62,525 nucleotides of DNA from NCBI GenBank assembly GCA_021325385.1, contig JAJPHH010000117.1:1-62525 (forward strand), given 5' to 3'. The DNA is from Alphaproteobacteria bacterium. Lineage in GTDB: Bacteria > Pseudomonadota > Alphaproteobacteria > Rhizobiales > Beijerinckiaceae. This document shows positions 44,495-53,139 of this stretch, piece after piece (position 1 is the first letter of the stretch; each line of letters begins with the position of its first letter). Below the pieces are notes generated by a model that saw nothing but the letters and a program-made list of their open reading frames with translations, made no database searches and had not been told where the DNA came from. The translations under genes were made by a program, and so were the position numbers.

Positions 44495-45862
44495 TCACGA
44501 CGCGGCGCGCCTCTGTCGGCTCGAAAGCCAGTCTTCGAGCCAGCGAGTGTGAAATGCGCCGGCCCGCACCGCCTCGTCCTCGACGAGCTCCTGGTGCAGC
44601 GGCGCGGTTGTCGCTATCCCTTCGACGATCAGCTCCGTCAACGCGCGCCGCATGCGCGCCAGCGCCGCTTCGCGCGTCTCGTCCCAGACGATCAGCTTGC
44701 CGATCAGCGAATCGTAGAAGGGCGGGACCTGATAACCCTGGTAGAGCAGCGTATCAAAACGCGTGCCGGCGCCGCCAGGCGCGCGATAGTCGGAGACCGT
44801 TCCCGGCGACGGGCGGAAATTCTGGGCGGGATCCTCGGCGTTGATCCGCGCCTCGATGGCGTGGCCGCGGAGGCGAATCGCCGACTGCGTATAGGCGAGC
44901 GGCGCGCCGGCCGCGACGCGCAGCATTTCCCGGACGAGATCGACGCCGGTCGCCATCTCGGTCACCGGATGCTCGACCTGAATGCGCGTGTTCATTTCGA
45001 TGAAGTAGAACCGCTCCGTCGCGTCGTCATAGAGGAATTCCAGCGTCCCGGCGCCGCGATAGGCGACGGATTTGGCGAGCCGAACGGCGCAGGCGCAAAG
45101 CGCTTCGCGAACATTGGGCTTGAGCGCCAGCGCAGGCGCCTCTTCCCATACTTTCTGACGGCGGCGCTGCAGCGAACATTCGCGCTCGTAGCAATGGATC
45201 GCGTCGCGCCCGTCGCCGAGCACTTGCACTTCGACATGCCTGGCGCGGGCGATGAACTTCTCGAGATAAAGACCGCTGTCGCCGAAAGCCGCTTTCGCCT
45301 CTGCGCCCGCCTGATCGAAAGCCGCCTCCAGCCCCTCGGCGCTCTCGACGACGCGAATGCCGCGGCCGCCGCCGCCCGCGGAAGCCTTGATCATCACCGA
45401 ATAGCCGATCTCGGCGGCGGCGGCGCGCGCCTGCGCAAAATCGGCGACGCGCCCCGCCGAACCAGGAACGACCGGCACGCCCGCTTTCTCGGCCGCGGCT
45501 CGGGCGGCGGCCTTATCGCCCATCGTGCGGATCGTCGAAGCGGTCGGACCGACGAAGACGAGGCCGGCGGCCTCCACCGCTTCGGCGAAATCCGCGTTCT
45601 CCGACAGAAAGCCGTAGCCTGGATGGATCGCCTCGGCGCCGGTCGTTTCGGCCGCTTCGAGAATGGCGGCGATGTTGAGGTACGATTTGGCCGCGTGCGG
45701 CGGGCCGATATTGATCGCCTTGTCCGCCATCTTGACGGCGAGCGAGTCCTCGTCCGCGGCGCTGTAGACCTGGATCGTCGTCATGCCGAGCTCTCGCGCC
45801 GCGCGCTGGATGCGCACGGCGATCTCGCCGCGATTGGCGATCAAGAGCCGAGAGAACGCCAT
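44495..45862 (-). CDS. accC: Biotin carboxylase subunit (AccC-like)
   Basis: 455 residues, full length. ATP-grasp features include VMIKASAGGGGRGIRVVES, EKFIARARHVEVQVLGDG, ECSLQRRRQKVWEEAPA and FIEMNTRIQVEHPVTEM with the catalytic metal ligands. It carboxylates the biotin of the carrier protein encoded just upstream, overlapping by one base (TGATG). Its place between BCCP and pxpB argues that it serves this operon and not fatty-acid synthesis. Confidence 0.93.
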   Translation of the reverse strand: MAFSRLLIANRGEIAVRIQRAARELGMTTIQVYSAADEDSLAVKMADKAINIGPPHAAKSYLNIAAILEAAETTGAEAIHPGYGFLSENADFAEAVEAAGLVFVGPTASTIRTMGDKAAARAAAEKAGVPVVPGSAGRVADFAQARAAAAEIGYSVMIKASAGGGGRGIRVVESAEGLEAAFDQAGAEAKAAFGDSGLYLEKFIARARHVEVQVLGDGRDAIHCYERECSLQRRRQKVWEEAPALALKPNVREALCACAVRLAKSVAYRGAGTLEFLYDDATERFYFIEMNTRIQVEHPVTEMATGVDLVREMLRVAAGAPLAYTQSAIRLRGHAIEARINAEDPAQNFRPSPGTVSDYRAPGGAGTRFDTLLYQGYQVPPFYDSLIGKLIVWDETREAALARMRRALTELIVEGIATTAPLHQELVEDEAVRAGAFHTRWLEDWLSSRQRRAAS

Positions 45863-46095
45863 CAGGAAACCTCGACGAGCGGCTGGCCCGCCATGACGGG
45901 CTCCTCGTTATCGGCGATGAATTTGGCGACTTTGCCGGCCGCATCGGCGTGCACTTCGACGAAATTCTTCATCACTTCGATCAGCCCGATCACGTCGCCG
46001 ACTGCGACCGAATCGCCCTCCGATTTGAATGGCGGCTTGTCCGGCGCGGGTTTGCGATAGAAGGTGCCGGGAAGCGGCGAGAGGATCTGCGCCAT
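45862..46095 (-). CDS. accB: Mini biotin carboxyl carrier protein
   Basis: 77 residues, only the lipoyl/biotinyl barrel. The biotinylated Lys is K43 in IEVMKNF, where the common form is EAMKM. The short Pro-rich thumb-like segment RKPAPDKPPFKSEGD precedes it. The full AccB linker is absent, which is usual for carriers dedicated to pxp- or urea-carboxylase-like systems. Confidence 0.92.
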   Translation of the reverse strand: MAQILSPLPGTFYRKPAPDKPPFKSEGDSVAVGDVIGLIEVMKNFVEVHADAAGKVAKFIADNEEPVMAGQPLVEVS

Positions 46096-46107
46096 CGAGC
46101 GTCTCTT

Positions 46108-46830
46108 TCAGTTCGGTTGACGAGGAATGGCGGCGCGGACCGCCGCGGCGATAGCCAACGCGTTCGGCGTGTCGGAATGGACGCAGATCGTGTCGGCGCC
46201 GACCTCGACGTCGTGGCCGCCGACGGTGCGAACCTTGCCCTCCGCGATCGCGCGCAGGCACTTGGCCGCCGCCTCCTGCGGATCTTTGGCGTCGTGCACC
46301 CGCGTAATGATGACGCCGCCGGCGTCGTTGTAATCGAGGTCGGCGTAGAATTCGGGGATCATTTCGAGGCCGCGCGCGCGGTAGACGGTCTCGTGCAACG
46401 AGCCTTTCATCCCCAAGAGCGGCTTCTTGAACACCAGGGCGGCGTCGCAAATCGCGTTCGCCACCTCTTCGTCCCGCGCCGCCATGCCGTAGAGCACGCC
46501 ATGGGGCTTGATATGGTTCAGCGTCATCCCCTCGGCGTCCAAGAAGCCGGTCAGCGCGCCGATTTGGTAGATGAGGCAATTGGCGAGTTCGTCGCGCCCC
46601 ATCTTCATCTCGCGCCGGCCGAAACCTTGCAGGTCCGGCAGAGAAGGATGGGCGCCGACCCGCACGCCATGGGCTTTGGCGAGGCGCACGGTGGCCCGCA
46701 TGTGATTGTAGTCGGAGGCGTGGAAACCGCAGGCGACATTGGCGATATCGATAAACGGCATCAGGCCGGCGTCGTCGCCCATTGTGTAGAGGCCGAAGGA
46801 CTCGCCCATGTCGCAGTTGATCGTCGCCAT
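46108..46830 (-). CDS. pxpA: 5-oxoprolinase subunit A (LamB/YcsF family)
   Basis: 240 residues. The family signature is present: INCDMGESFGLYTMGDD at the start, IANVACGFHASDYNHM, GAHPSLPDLQGFGRR, LNHIKPHGVLYGMAAR and CVHSDTPNALAIA. In E. coli PxpABC opens 5-oxoproline with ATP. Here pxpA is the first gene of pxpA-BCCP-biotin carboxylase-pxpB-pxpC, so the reaction may go through carboxybiotin; the true substrate (5-oxoproline or another cyclic amide) is not known. Confidence 0.93.
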   Translation of the reverse strand: MATINCDMGESFGLYTMGDDAGLMPFIDIANVACGFHASDYNHMRATVRLAKAHGVRVGAHPSLPDLQGFGRREMKMGRDELANCLIYQIGALTGFLDAEGMTLNHIKPHGVLYGMAARDEEVANAICDAALVFKKPLLGMKGSLHETVYRARGLEMIPEFYADLDYNDAGGVIITRVHDAKDPQEAAAKCLRAIAEGKVRTVGGHDVEVGADTICVHSDTPNALAIAAAVRAAIPRQPN

Positions 46831-46880
46831 CTGCGCTCCCCGATAACCGCCGCGGGGAGGAAGCTTGCGCGGGCGCCGAC

Positions 46881-46929
46881 ATATTGTAAAATTGGAAAAT
46901 TCGTATTCGGATATCGGAAAAACCGATGA
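46881..46929 (+). promoter_or_regulatory. 49-bp regulatory element A in the pxpA-lysR intergenic region
   Basis: AT-rich block ATATTGTAAAATTGGAAAAT, a 10-bp variable centre and ATATCGGAAAAA, ending in the ATG of the LysR gene. It matches 40 of 49 positions of a second copy at 51672-51720. It lies 50 bp from the divergent pxpA start, so it probably contains the LysR binding site and promoters for both genes. Confidence 0.65.
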
Positions 46930-47831
46930 GCCTTTCGCTGAGGCAGATCCGCTATTTCCTCGCCGCGGCCGAGAAAGGGCAGGTCAGTCTGGCGGCGGCA
47001 AGCCTAAACGTTTCGCAGTCGACCGTCACCGGCGCGCTGCAGCAGCTCGAATTGGATCTCGGCGTCTCGCTGTTCCGCCGCTTGCCTTCCGGCGTCGCAT
47101 TGACCGCCGAAGGCTCGCGTTTCCTGACGCACGCGCGAAACGTTATGGCGGCGGTCACCGCCGCCCAACGCGCGCCTCTCACGGAAGACAGGGCGCTTCG
47201 CGGCGTCGTGCGGGTCGCCGTCACCTACACGGTCGCGGGCTATTTCCTGCCGCCCCACTACGCTCGCTTCGCGCGCGTCTATCCCGACATCCGCGTAGAG
47301 TTGACGGAGTTGCCGCGCCCGGCGCTTGAAGAGGCGTTGAAGAACGACGCGTTCGATTTGGCTGTCATGCTCGTCTCGAACCTGCAGGACCAAGCCGCCC
47401 TCGCCTCGGAAATCTTGTTCCGCTCGCGGCGTCGCCTTTGGCTTCCCGTGGAGCATCCGCTGCTTTCGGCGGAGAGCGTCGGCTTCGCCGACGTCGCCCG
47501 CGTACCCTACGTGATGCTGACCGTCGATGAAGCGAACCAGACTGCGTCCAAATATTGGCGTCCCACAGGGCTGAACCCCAATGTCATTTTCGTCACTTCC
47601 TCCGTCGAGGCCGTGCGCAGCATGGTCGCCGACGGTCTCGGCGTGACCATCCTTTCGGACATGGTTTATCGGCCCTGGTCGCTCGAAGGACAGCGGATCG
47701 AACAACGCAATCTCGCAACGCCAGTGCCGACCATGGATGTCGGCCTCGCCTGGCGCAGAGGAAAAAAATTGGGATCCGCCGCGCGCGCCTTCGCCGATTT
47801 CCTCAGCCTAGCTGTGAATCGCGGCTCATAG
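46926..47831 (+). CDS. LysR-family transcriptional regulator
   Basis: 301 residues. The winged HTH is at 1-60 (SLSLRQIRYFLAAAEKGQVS, then SQSTVTGALQQLELDLGVSL) and the effector-binding domain follows (RVAVTYTVAGYFLPPHYARF onward). It is divergent from the pxp operon and convergent with the second molybdenum hydroxylase operon. The shared element in front of both operons makes it the likely regulator of the two. Confidence 0.93.
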   Translation: MSLSLRQIRYFLAAAEKGQVSLAAASLNVSQSTVTGALQQLELDLGVSLFRRLPSGVALTAEGSRFLTHARNVMAAVTAAQRAPLTEDRALRGVVRVAVTYTVAGYFLPPHYARFARVYPDIRVELTELPRPALEEALKNDAFDLAVMLVSNLQDQAALASEILFRSRRRLWLPVEHPLLSAESVGFADVARVPYVMLTVDEANQTASKYWRPTGLNPNVIFVTSSVEAVRSMVADGLGVTILSDMVYRPWSLEGQRIEQRNLATPVPTMDVGLAWRRGKKLGSAARAFADFLSLAVNRGS

Positions 47832-47857
47832 CGGCGACGACGACTCCGTCCCGGAAG

Positions 47858-50221
47858 TCAGGATTTGCGGGCCGGGCGAGGCAGGACGTTGTCCTCCCAT
47901 CGCTCGGCGATGTGCGGAAGGCGGACCGCCGGCGCTTTGTCGAGAATCATCGCCAGCACGCGCGGCGGGGTAAGCGGGATCTGCTCGACCCGCCGATCAA
48001 TGGCCCTGGCCACCGCGCATCCGACCGTAGCGGCGACGTTCAGAATCGGGACCTCGCCGGCGCCCTTCGCGCCGAGAGGCCCGCGCGAGGGCGCGCCTTC
48101 GTGAAGATGAATCTCGACCGGCACGACGTCCGTCGCCAAAGGAACCCGGTACGTCTCGAGATTGGTCTGGCGGATGCGGCCCTGCTCGTCGAGCGTGATC
48201 TCTTCGTGCAGGGCGTAGCCCAATCCCTGCGCCACGCCGCCCTGGATCTGGCTGGCGATGGCCCGCGGATTGAGAGCGCGGCCGACATCCTGCACGACGG
48301 TATAGCTCAGCACTTCGACATGGCCGGTCTCGGGCTCGACCGCCACCTCGCAATCATGCACGGCGAAAATCGGGATTTCCAACGCTTCGATGAAATGGCC
48401 GCGGGCGCAGCCCGGCTGCGAAACGACTGGACTATTGGTGAAAGCGCCCACGCCGGAGAGCGGGCCCAGCAATTCCTGCGCGCGCTGCGCGACCTTGGCA
48501 ATCGTCGTCCCCGAGCCGCGAATCCCTGCAATTTCGATGCGGCCGTCTCGCAATTCGAGCTTTTCGGCCGGCGTCTGCAGCATTTGCGAAGCGACCGCCA
48601 GCAATTTGCGGCGAACCTCGATCGCGGCGGCGCGGCTTGCGGCGCCGAGCGAAACCGTCGTTCGTCCGCCGCCGACGCCGACATCGTACCCTGCCGCGTC
48701 GGTGTCGGCCGCCCGCACGATGACGTCCTCTGGCCGCAGGCCGAGTTCGGCCGCCACGATCTGCGGCACCGCCTGAACCATCGTTCCTGAACCGATCTCG
48801 ACGCCCGAAGTGATGACGCTGGCGCTGCCGTCGCTGTGAAGATTGATCGTCGCCGCAGAAGGTCCGACGAACACGAACCACGTGCCGACCGTCGTGGCCT
48901 GGCCATAGAGCCGGCGCCCGGCCTGCGCCTTTCGAGACGGGCGGGACGCCTTGACCGCCGCCATGCGGTCCAGCATCGGGCCGAGCGCGTCGCCCTCGAA
49001 AACCTGCCCGGTCGCGCCAAGGTCGCCGGCGCCGAGCACGTTGCGGCGGCGGAAGGCGAGCGGATCCATGCCGATCCTGGCCGCGATCTCGTCGGTGTGC
49101 CGCTCGAGGGCAAAAGTGTTGTAGACGCCGTTGCACGCGCGGAAGGCCCCATTTGGCGCGGTATGGGTATAGATTGCGCGGCTGACAAGCTTCACCGAGC
49201 CGAGCCGATAATTTCCGAGCAATGTATGCGCGGTCATGGTCGTGAGGAAAATCTGCTCGCCGCCATAGGCGCCGCAATCCATCAGGACGACAGCCTCGCG
49301 CCCGACGATCTCGCCGTCTCCGGTCACAGCCGATCGGATGCGCAGCTCCGCATTCTCCCGGCAGAGGCAAGTCAGCATCTCCTCCTGCCGCGAATTGACG
49401 AGCTTGACCGGGCGTCCAGACTTGCGCGCGAGCAGCGCGGCGAACGGCTCCAGCGCACAATCGAATTTCAGCCCGAAACCGCCGCCGACAGGCGGGACCG
49501 TCACCCTCACCGACGAGGCGGGAATTTGCAGGACGCGCGCGGTGACGTTACGAACCGTCCAGGGGACTTGGGTCGACGTCTCGATATGATAGCGGCCGTC
49601 CTCGTAGCTCGCGATGACGGCCCGCGGTTCGAACGCGAGATGGTTCTGGCGCCCGATGCGGAAATTGCTCTCGACGATCGCGACGTCTGGCCGCGAGAAA
49701 GCCGCCTCGGCGTCGCCGCGGACGACGGTCGCTTCCCAGGCGATATTGCCGCTGCGCCCGCCGCCTTCGAATAGGACCTCATAGGACGTCCAGTCGGGGT
49801 GGACGAGCGGAGCGTCCGGCCGCAGCGCCTGCTCCATCGTGACCGCCGCCGGAAGCGGTTCGGTCTCGATGCGGATGGCGGCGAGCGCCGCCTTGGCGAT
49901 CTCCATCGTGTCAGCGGCGACAGCGGCGAGCGGTTCGGCTTGATGACGAATGAGGTCGATTGCGAAAAGCGGCTGGTCGGCGACGCCGATGCCGTGCAAG
50001 CCCGGGGCGTCCCGCCCGGTGATCACGGCGCGCACGCCCGGCGTCGCCTCGGCGGCCGAGACGTCTAGTCTTACGATGCGCGCCGGCGCCGCCTGCGCCC
50101 GCAATATCGCCCCGTGCAGCATGCCCGGGCGCGACCGATCGACGGTGTAGCGCGTCCGCCCGCTGAGCTTGTCGCGCGCGTCGCGGCGGGGATAGTTCAT
50201 GACGGCGGCGCTCGCGTCCAT
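47858..50221 (-). CDS. Xanthine dehydrogenase-family molybdopterin subunit (unsplit)
   Basis: 787 residues with the complete fold in one chain. The hammerhead domain is at about 10-120; PPVGGGFGLKFD, NGAFRACNGVYN, GVEIGSGTMVQ and GPLGAKGAGEVP are the cofactor-contacting stretches, the last holding the catalytic Glu. It is the last gene of FAD, 2Fe-2S, Mo on the minus strand with 1-bp spacing to the FeS gene. The substrate is probably an N-heterocycle or aromatic aldehyde; there is no moxR/VWA pair in this operon, so maturation may borrow the one at 86-2070. Confidence 0.92.
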   Translation of the reverse strand: MDASAAVMNYPRRDARDKLSGRTRYTVDRSRPGMLHGAILRAQAAPARIVRLDVSAAEATPGVRAVITGRDAPGLHGIGVADQPLFAIDLIRHQAEPLAAVAADTMEIAKAALAAIRIETEPLPAAVTMEQALRPDAPLVHPDWTSYEVLFEGGGRSGNIAWEATVVRGDAEAAFSRPDVAIVESNFRIGRQNHLAFEPRAVIASYEDGRYHIETSTQVPWTVRNVTARVLQIPASSVRVTVPPVGGGFGLKFDCALEPFAALLARKSGRPVKLVNSRQEEMLTCLCRENAELRIRSAVTGDGEIVGREAVVLMDCGAYGGEQIFLTTMTAHTLLGNYRLGSVKLVSRAIYTHTAPNGAFRACNGVYNTFALERHTDEIAARIGMDPLAFRRRNVLGAGDLGATGQVFEGDALGPMLDRMAAVKASRPSRKAQAGRRLYGQATTVGTWFVFVGPSAATINLHSDGSASVITSGVEIGSGTMVQAVPQIVAAELGLRPEDVIVRAADTDAAGYDVGVGGGRTTVSLGAASRAAAIEVRRKLLAVASQMLQTPAEKLELRDGRIEIAGIRGSGTTIAKVAQRAQELLGPLSGVGAFTNSPVVSQPGCARGHFIEALEIPIFAVHDCEVAVEPETGHVEVLSYTVVQDVGRALNPRAIASQIQGGVAQGLGYALHEEITLDEQGRIRQTNLETYRVPLATDVVPVEIHLHEGAPSRGPLGAKGAGEVPILNVAATVGCAVARAIDRRVEQIPLTPPRVLAMILDKAPAVRLPHIAERWEDNVLPRPARKS

Positions 50222-50222
50222 T

Positions 50223-50693
50223 CTATCCCCCTCCTTGCATGGCTTGAGCGTGGGCCAGAACCGCGTCGATGATCCGCTCGTAACCGGTGCACCGGCAGAT
50301 ATTGCCGACCAGAGACTGCTTCACTTGCTCCCTTGTCGGGTTTGGATTGGACGCAAGAAAGCTCGTTAGCGCCACTGTCATGCCGGGAAAGCACATGCCG
50401 CATTGCACGACGTCATGCTGCTCGAGCGCCTTCTGCAGCGGGGACAACTCGCCGCCGTCGCTCAGCGCCTCGACGGTTCGAATGTCTCGACCGGCCGCCG
50501 ACGCAATCGGCAGCAGGCACGACACGACCGGCTGGCCGTCCATCAACACCGTACAGGCGCCGCAAAAGCCCTCCCGGCAGACGGCCTTGGCGCCCGTAAG
50601 CGCAAGGTCGTCGCGCAGGACATCGACGAGCGGCGTCAGCGGGTCACGGTTCGTCGCATGGGTTTCGCCGTTGATTGTGAGCGAAATGGACAT
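50223..50693 (-). CDS. Molybdenum hydroxylase 2Fe-2S subunit (second operon)
   Basis: 156 residues from ATG 50693; an upstream ATG would add 12 residues overlapping the FAD gene. Ligands of cluster one are in AVCREGFCGACTVLMDG with the fourth Cys in VVSCLLP; cluster two uses QCGMCFPGM and NICRCTGY. Standard length and order for the family. Confidence 0.94.
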   Translation of the reverse strand: MSISLTINGETHATNRDPLTPLVDVLRDDLALTGAKAVCREGFCGACTVLMDGQPVVSCLLPIASAAGRDIRTVEALSDGGELSPLQKALEQHDVVQCGMCFPGMTVALTSFLASNPNPTREQVKQSLVGNICRCTGYERIIDAVLAHAQAMQGGG

Positions 50694-50704
50694 CGCGCAG
50701 TTCT

Positions 50705-51550
50705 TTAGGCTTGAGCGAGGACGCCGCACATCGCGGCGCGGACGAGCTTCGGAAGAACCTGCATTCTGTACCAGCCTGGCGCTTCGACGCCGTCTCGACC
50801 TTGGAAGTCGCCAACGCGCTCACGCGCGGCTTCAGCCGCCTCTTCCGGATCGAGAGAACGGCCCTCGAGCGCGCGCTCCAGCGCCGGCCAGCGCCTCGCA
50901 ACCGGCTCCACGGAGCCGACAGCAATGCGAACCGACCTGAGCGTCCGGTCCGAAGAGCGTTTGGCCGAAACGCTGACAATCGCCACCGGATAGTCCCCCG
51001 CCTTGCGAAGCGGCAGGCGCGCATGGGCCGAGATGCGGCCGTTACGCGGCACGAGCAGCCGCGTCAGCAACCAGCCCCGGGCAAGGTGGGCGCGCGCCGC
51101 AAGGAACGTTTCGATCGGTTTGCGTTCGGGGCCGGAAACCCCATAGATTTCGGCTTGGGCGTCCAGCGCGATGAGCGCAGGCGCGAGGTCGGACGCCGCG
51201 AAGGAGAACGCGCAGAGATTGCCGCCGATGGTCGCGACGTTGCGGATTGCAGGATTGGCCGCAGCGCCCGCCGCCTGAACCAAAGCGGCGCAATCGGCGC
51301 TGCCGTTAAGCGCCGCGCAGAGCGACGCGTGGGTGACCGCGGCGCCGATGGCGATTTCGCGGTCGCCCGTTTCAATCGCGCGGAGTTCAGCCAGTCCTGA
51401 GACCGCGACATAGGAACCGGCCAGCTTCTCGTCGCGAATGGGCGATCGCAGGATCCAGGTCGCGCCCGCCAATGGCGTCGCCCCTTCCTCTACAGCAGCG
51501 ACGGCTTCCGCCATGGATGCCGGCGTAACGACAGAACGCGTACCCTTCAT
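50705..51550 (-). CDS. Molybdenum hydroxylase FAD-binding subunit (second operon)
   Basis: 281 residues from ATG 51550, which has GGAAGGGAG 5 nt upstream; an in-frame ATG 42 bp higher has none. ATIGGNLCAFSFAASD is the conserved FAD-binding block, while the first loop reads PLAGATWILR in place of the usual AGGTD. It is the first gene of the operon, about 120 bp from regulatory element B. Confidence 0.9.
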   Translation of the reverse strand: MKGTRSVVTPASMAEAVAAVEEGATPLAGATWILRSPIRDEKLAGSYVAVSGLAELRAIETGDREIAIGAAVTHASLCAALNGSADCAALVQAAGAAANPAIRNVATIGGNLCAFSFAASDLAPALIALDAQAEIYGVSGPERKPIETFLAARAHLARGWLLTRLLVPRNGRISAHARLPLRKAGDYPVAIVSVSAKRSSDRTLRSVRIAVGSVEPVARRWPALERALEGRSLDPEEAAEAARERVGDFQGRDGVEAPGWYRMQVLPKLVRAAMCGVLAQA

Positions 51551-51987
51551 CAGTCTCCCTTCCGGCGCGTCGAAGGATTGAGCTTCCTCCAAAGAAATTT
51601 CCCTGTCGCTGTTGCTCGCGTATCCGGCTCCTCGCCTATCGGACGGAGCGGCAGCCTGCGCGGCTGCGGATATATTGTAAAATTGAAAAATTTGGAGCGT
51701 GATATCGGAAAAATCTATGACGCAACCCTATCCTTGCTGCGCCGAGGAAGGATCAAGATTTTCGTACCCTACAAGGAGAACGAAACGCCGTTGGTCAGAG
51801 CTCTGCGATGAGCAGCGTTTGAAGGCCAAAGCGGACCGCCAGACAGATTGGGCCCAGGCTGGCGCCCGGATCGCCAGTGCGCGCAGCAATGCGCCGTCAA
51901 ATCCGTCCGGCGCTCCGCAGAACCGCTCGGTCTTGGTCCATCGCTGAGCGCCCCTCTCCACCAACAGGCCTTCGTGGCGAAACAGGG
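51551..51987. other. 437-bp region with regulatory element B and no intact gene
   Basis: Apart from element B (51672-51720) no gene is recognised. An ATG at 51717 stands at the same spacing as the lysR start in element A but its frame does not encode an HTH. A shifted frame just after it reads LSLLRRGRIKIFV, faintly like the LysR start LSLRQIRYFLA. The stretch may be a decayed lysR copy; the rest (51780-51987) shows nothing I can name. Confidence 0.45.
51672..51720 (+). promoter_or_regulatory. 49-bp regulatory element B upstream of the second hydroxylase operon
   Basis: ATATTGTAAAATTGAAAAAT, a variable 10-bp centre, then ATATCGGAAAAA and an ATGA, the same order and spacing as element A at 46881-46929 (40 of 49 identical, the first 20 positions 19 of 20). 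The divergent operon starts 120 bp to the left on the minus strand, the same geometry as pxpA and element A. Confidence 0.6.
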
Positions 51988-52818
51988 CTATTTCCCCAGC
52001 CATGTCACGATCAGTCGGGACTGCGGATCGCGCAGGTCATCGATAACGTCGAAATGATGCCGCCCTTCGGCGATCGTAAATTCCGTCGCTGCGCCAAGTC
52101 CGGTCCAAATATTGGCGAGAAGCGCGCTCTGACGGATGAATTCGGGCCGCTCCGCCCCGCCCACCCAGCAGGCGATCGAGCGGGACGGCAGCGGCTCCCC
52201 AAGCGCGACGCTTTCGCGTTCCGCCTCCGCCCGATCGAGGCGAAGCGCGCCATTCATCCGGGTGCGCAGGAGCGGACGCAGATCGTGTAGGCCGCTGATC
52301 GAGACGACTTGAGCGATCCGGCCACTCACACGATCCGGCAGCGGCGAATCTTCGCAAATCATCCGCGCAACGAGATGGCCGCCGGCGGAGTGCCCGGCCA
52401 AGCGCAGCGGACCGCCGATCCGCGCGGCCGCGAAACAAATCGCGACGGCGAATTGTCGCGTGATCGCCGCGATCCGCGCCTGCGGCGCGAGCGTGTAGCT
52501 CGGCATGCAAACCGCCCAGCCTCGTGCCAGCGCGCCAGCAGCGAAATGCGACCATGACGATTTGTCGAAAGACATCCAATAGCCGCCATGCGCGAAAACC
52601 GCGAGTCCGTTCACCGCGCCGACCGGATGAAAGAGATCGAGCCGCTCGCGTTCGCCTTCGCCATAGGCGAGATCGAGTTCGGCGCGGCCTGCCGCGGCGA
52701 TCTCGTCGCGGAAGACTTTGGCGAGCGCCGACCATTTTGCCGGGTAGGTTTCGCCGCCCGCGATATGGGCGGCGTTCGCGTAGGCGTCGTCCCAATCGAC
52801 GATCACTGAACGGGTCAT
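51988..52818 (-). CDS. Alpha/beta hydrolase, kynurenine formamidase-like
   Basis: 276 residues. HGGYW (77-81) is the oxyanion-hole motif of the animal/yeast-type N-formylkynurenine formamidase, and the nucleophile elbow GHSAGG holds Ser144. A His close to the end (EGRHHFDVIDDL) completes a triad. It would hydrolyse N-formylkynurenine to kynurenine and formate. The gene is divergent from the CoA ligase-kynU-kynA operon, which makes and uses these compounds. Confidence 0.82.
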   Translation of the reverse strand: MTRSVIVDWDDAYANAAHIAGGETYPAKWSALAKVFRDEIAAAGRAELDLAYGEGERERLDLFHPVGAVNGLAVFAHGGYWMSFDKSSWSHFAAGALARGWAVCMPSYTLAPQARIAAITRQFAVAICFAAARIGGPLRLAGHSAGGHLVARMICEDSPLPDRVSGRIAQVVSISGLHDLRPLLRTRMNGALRLDRAEAERESVALGEPLPSRSIACWVGGAERPEFIRQSALLANIWTGLGAATEFTIAEGRHHFDVIDDLRDPQSRLIVTWLGK

Positions 52819-53139
52819 GCTTCGCCCCGGCGCTCTTGCGCTCGCGCGACCAATTCAATCGGCGGGCGCCGCGGAGTCAAGCGGAACCTTTAAGCTTGAA
52901 ATAACTCGGCGCAGGCGCTACGGATTCGCCGGTCGACCCCGAGCGGGAGGACGCGCCAATGCGCATCGCATGCCTAGTCGGCCCTTATCACGCTCCTCCC
53001 GCCGGCCTGCGCGGCGCGTATAATGGGCAGCAGCGGCGCCCAAACGAAAGCGGCGGCCAGCGCGGCGGCGAAGACTCGGATTTGTTCGAGACCGTCACCG
53101 CCAAACGATCACTTCGCCGCGCTGCTTTGCGAGGCTGAC
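52819..53139. promoter_or_regulatory. Divergent regulatory region of the kynurenine cluster
   Basis: 321 bp without a gene between the formamidase and CoA ligase genes. TTTAAGCTTGAAA at 52889-52901 is a near-palindrome (TT-N-AAGCTT-N-AA), and TCAAG (52877) with CTTGA (52895) forms a second dyad over it. Size and symmetry suit a MarR-type operator, and two MarR genes lie in this cluster. GAGG before the ATG at 53140 serves the ligase. Confidence 0.4.
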
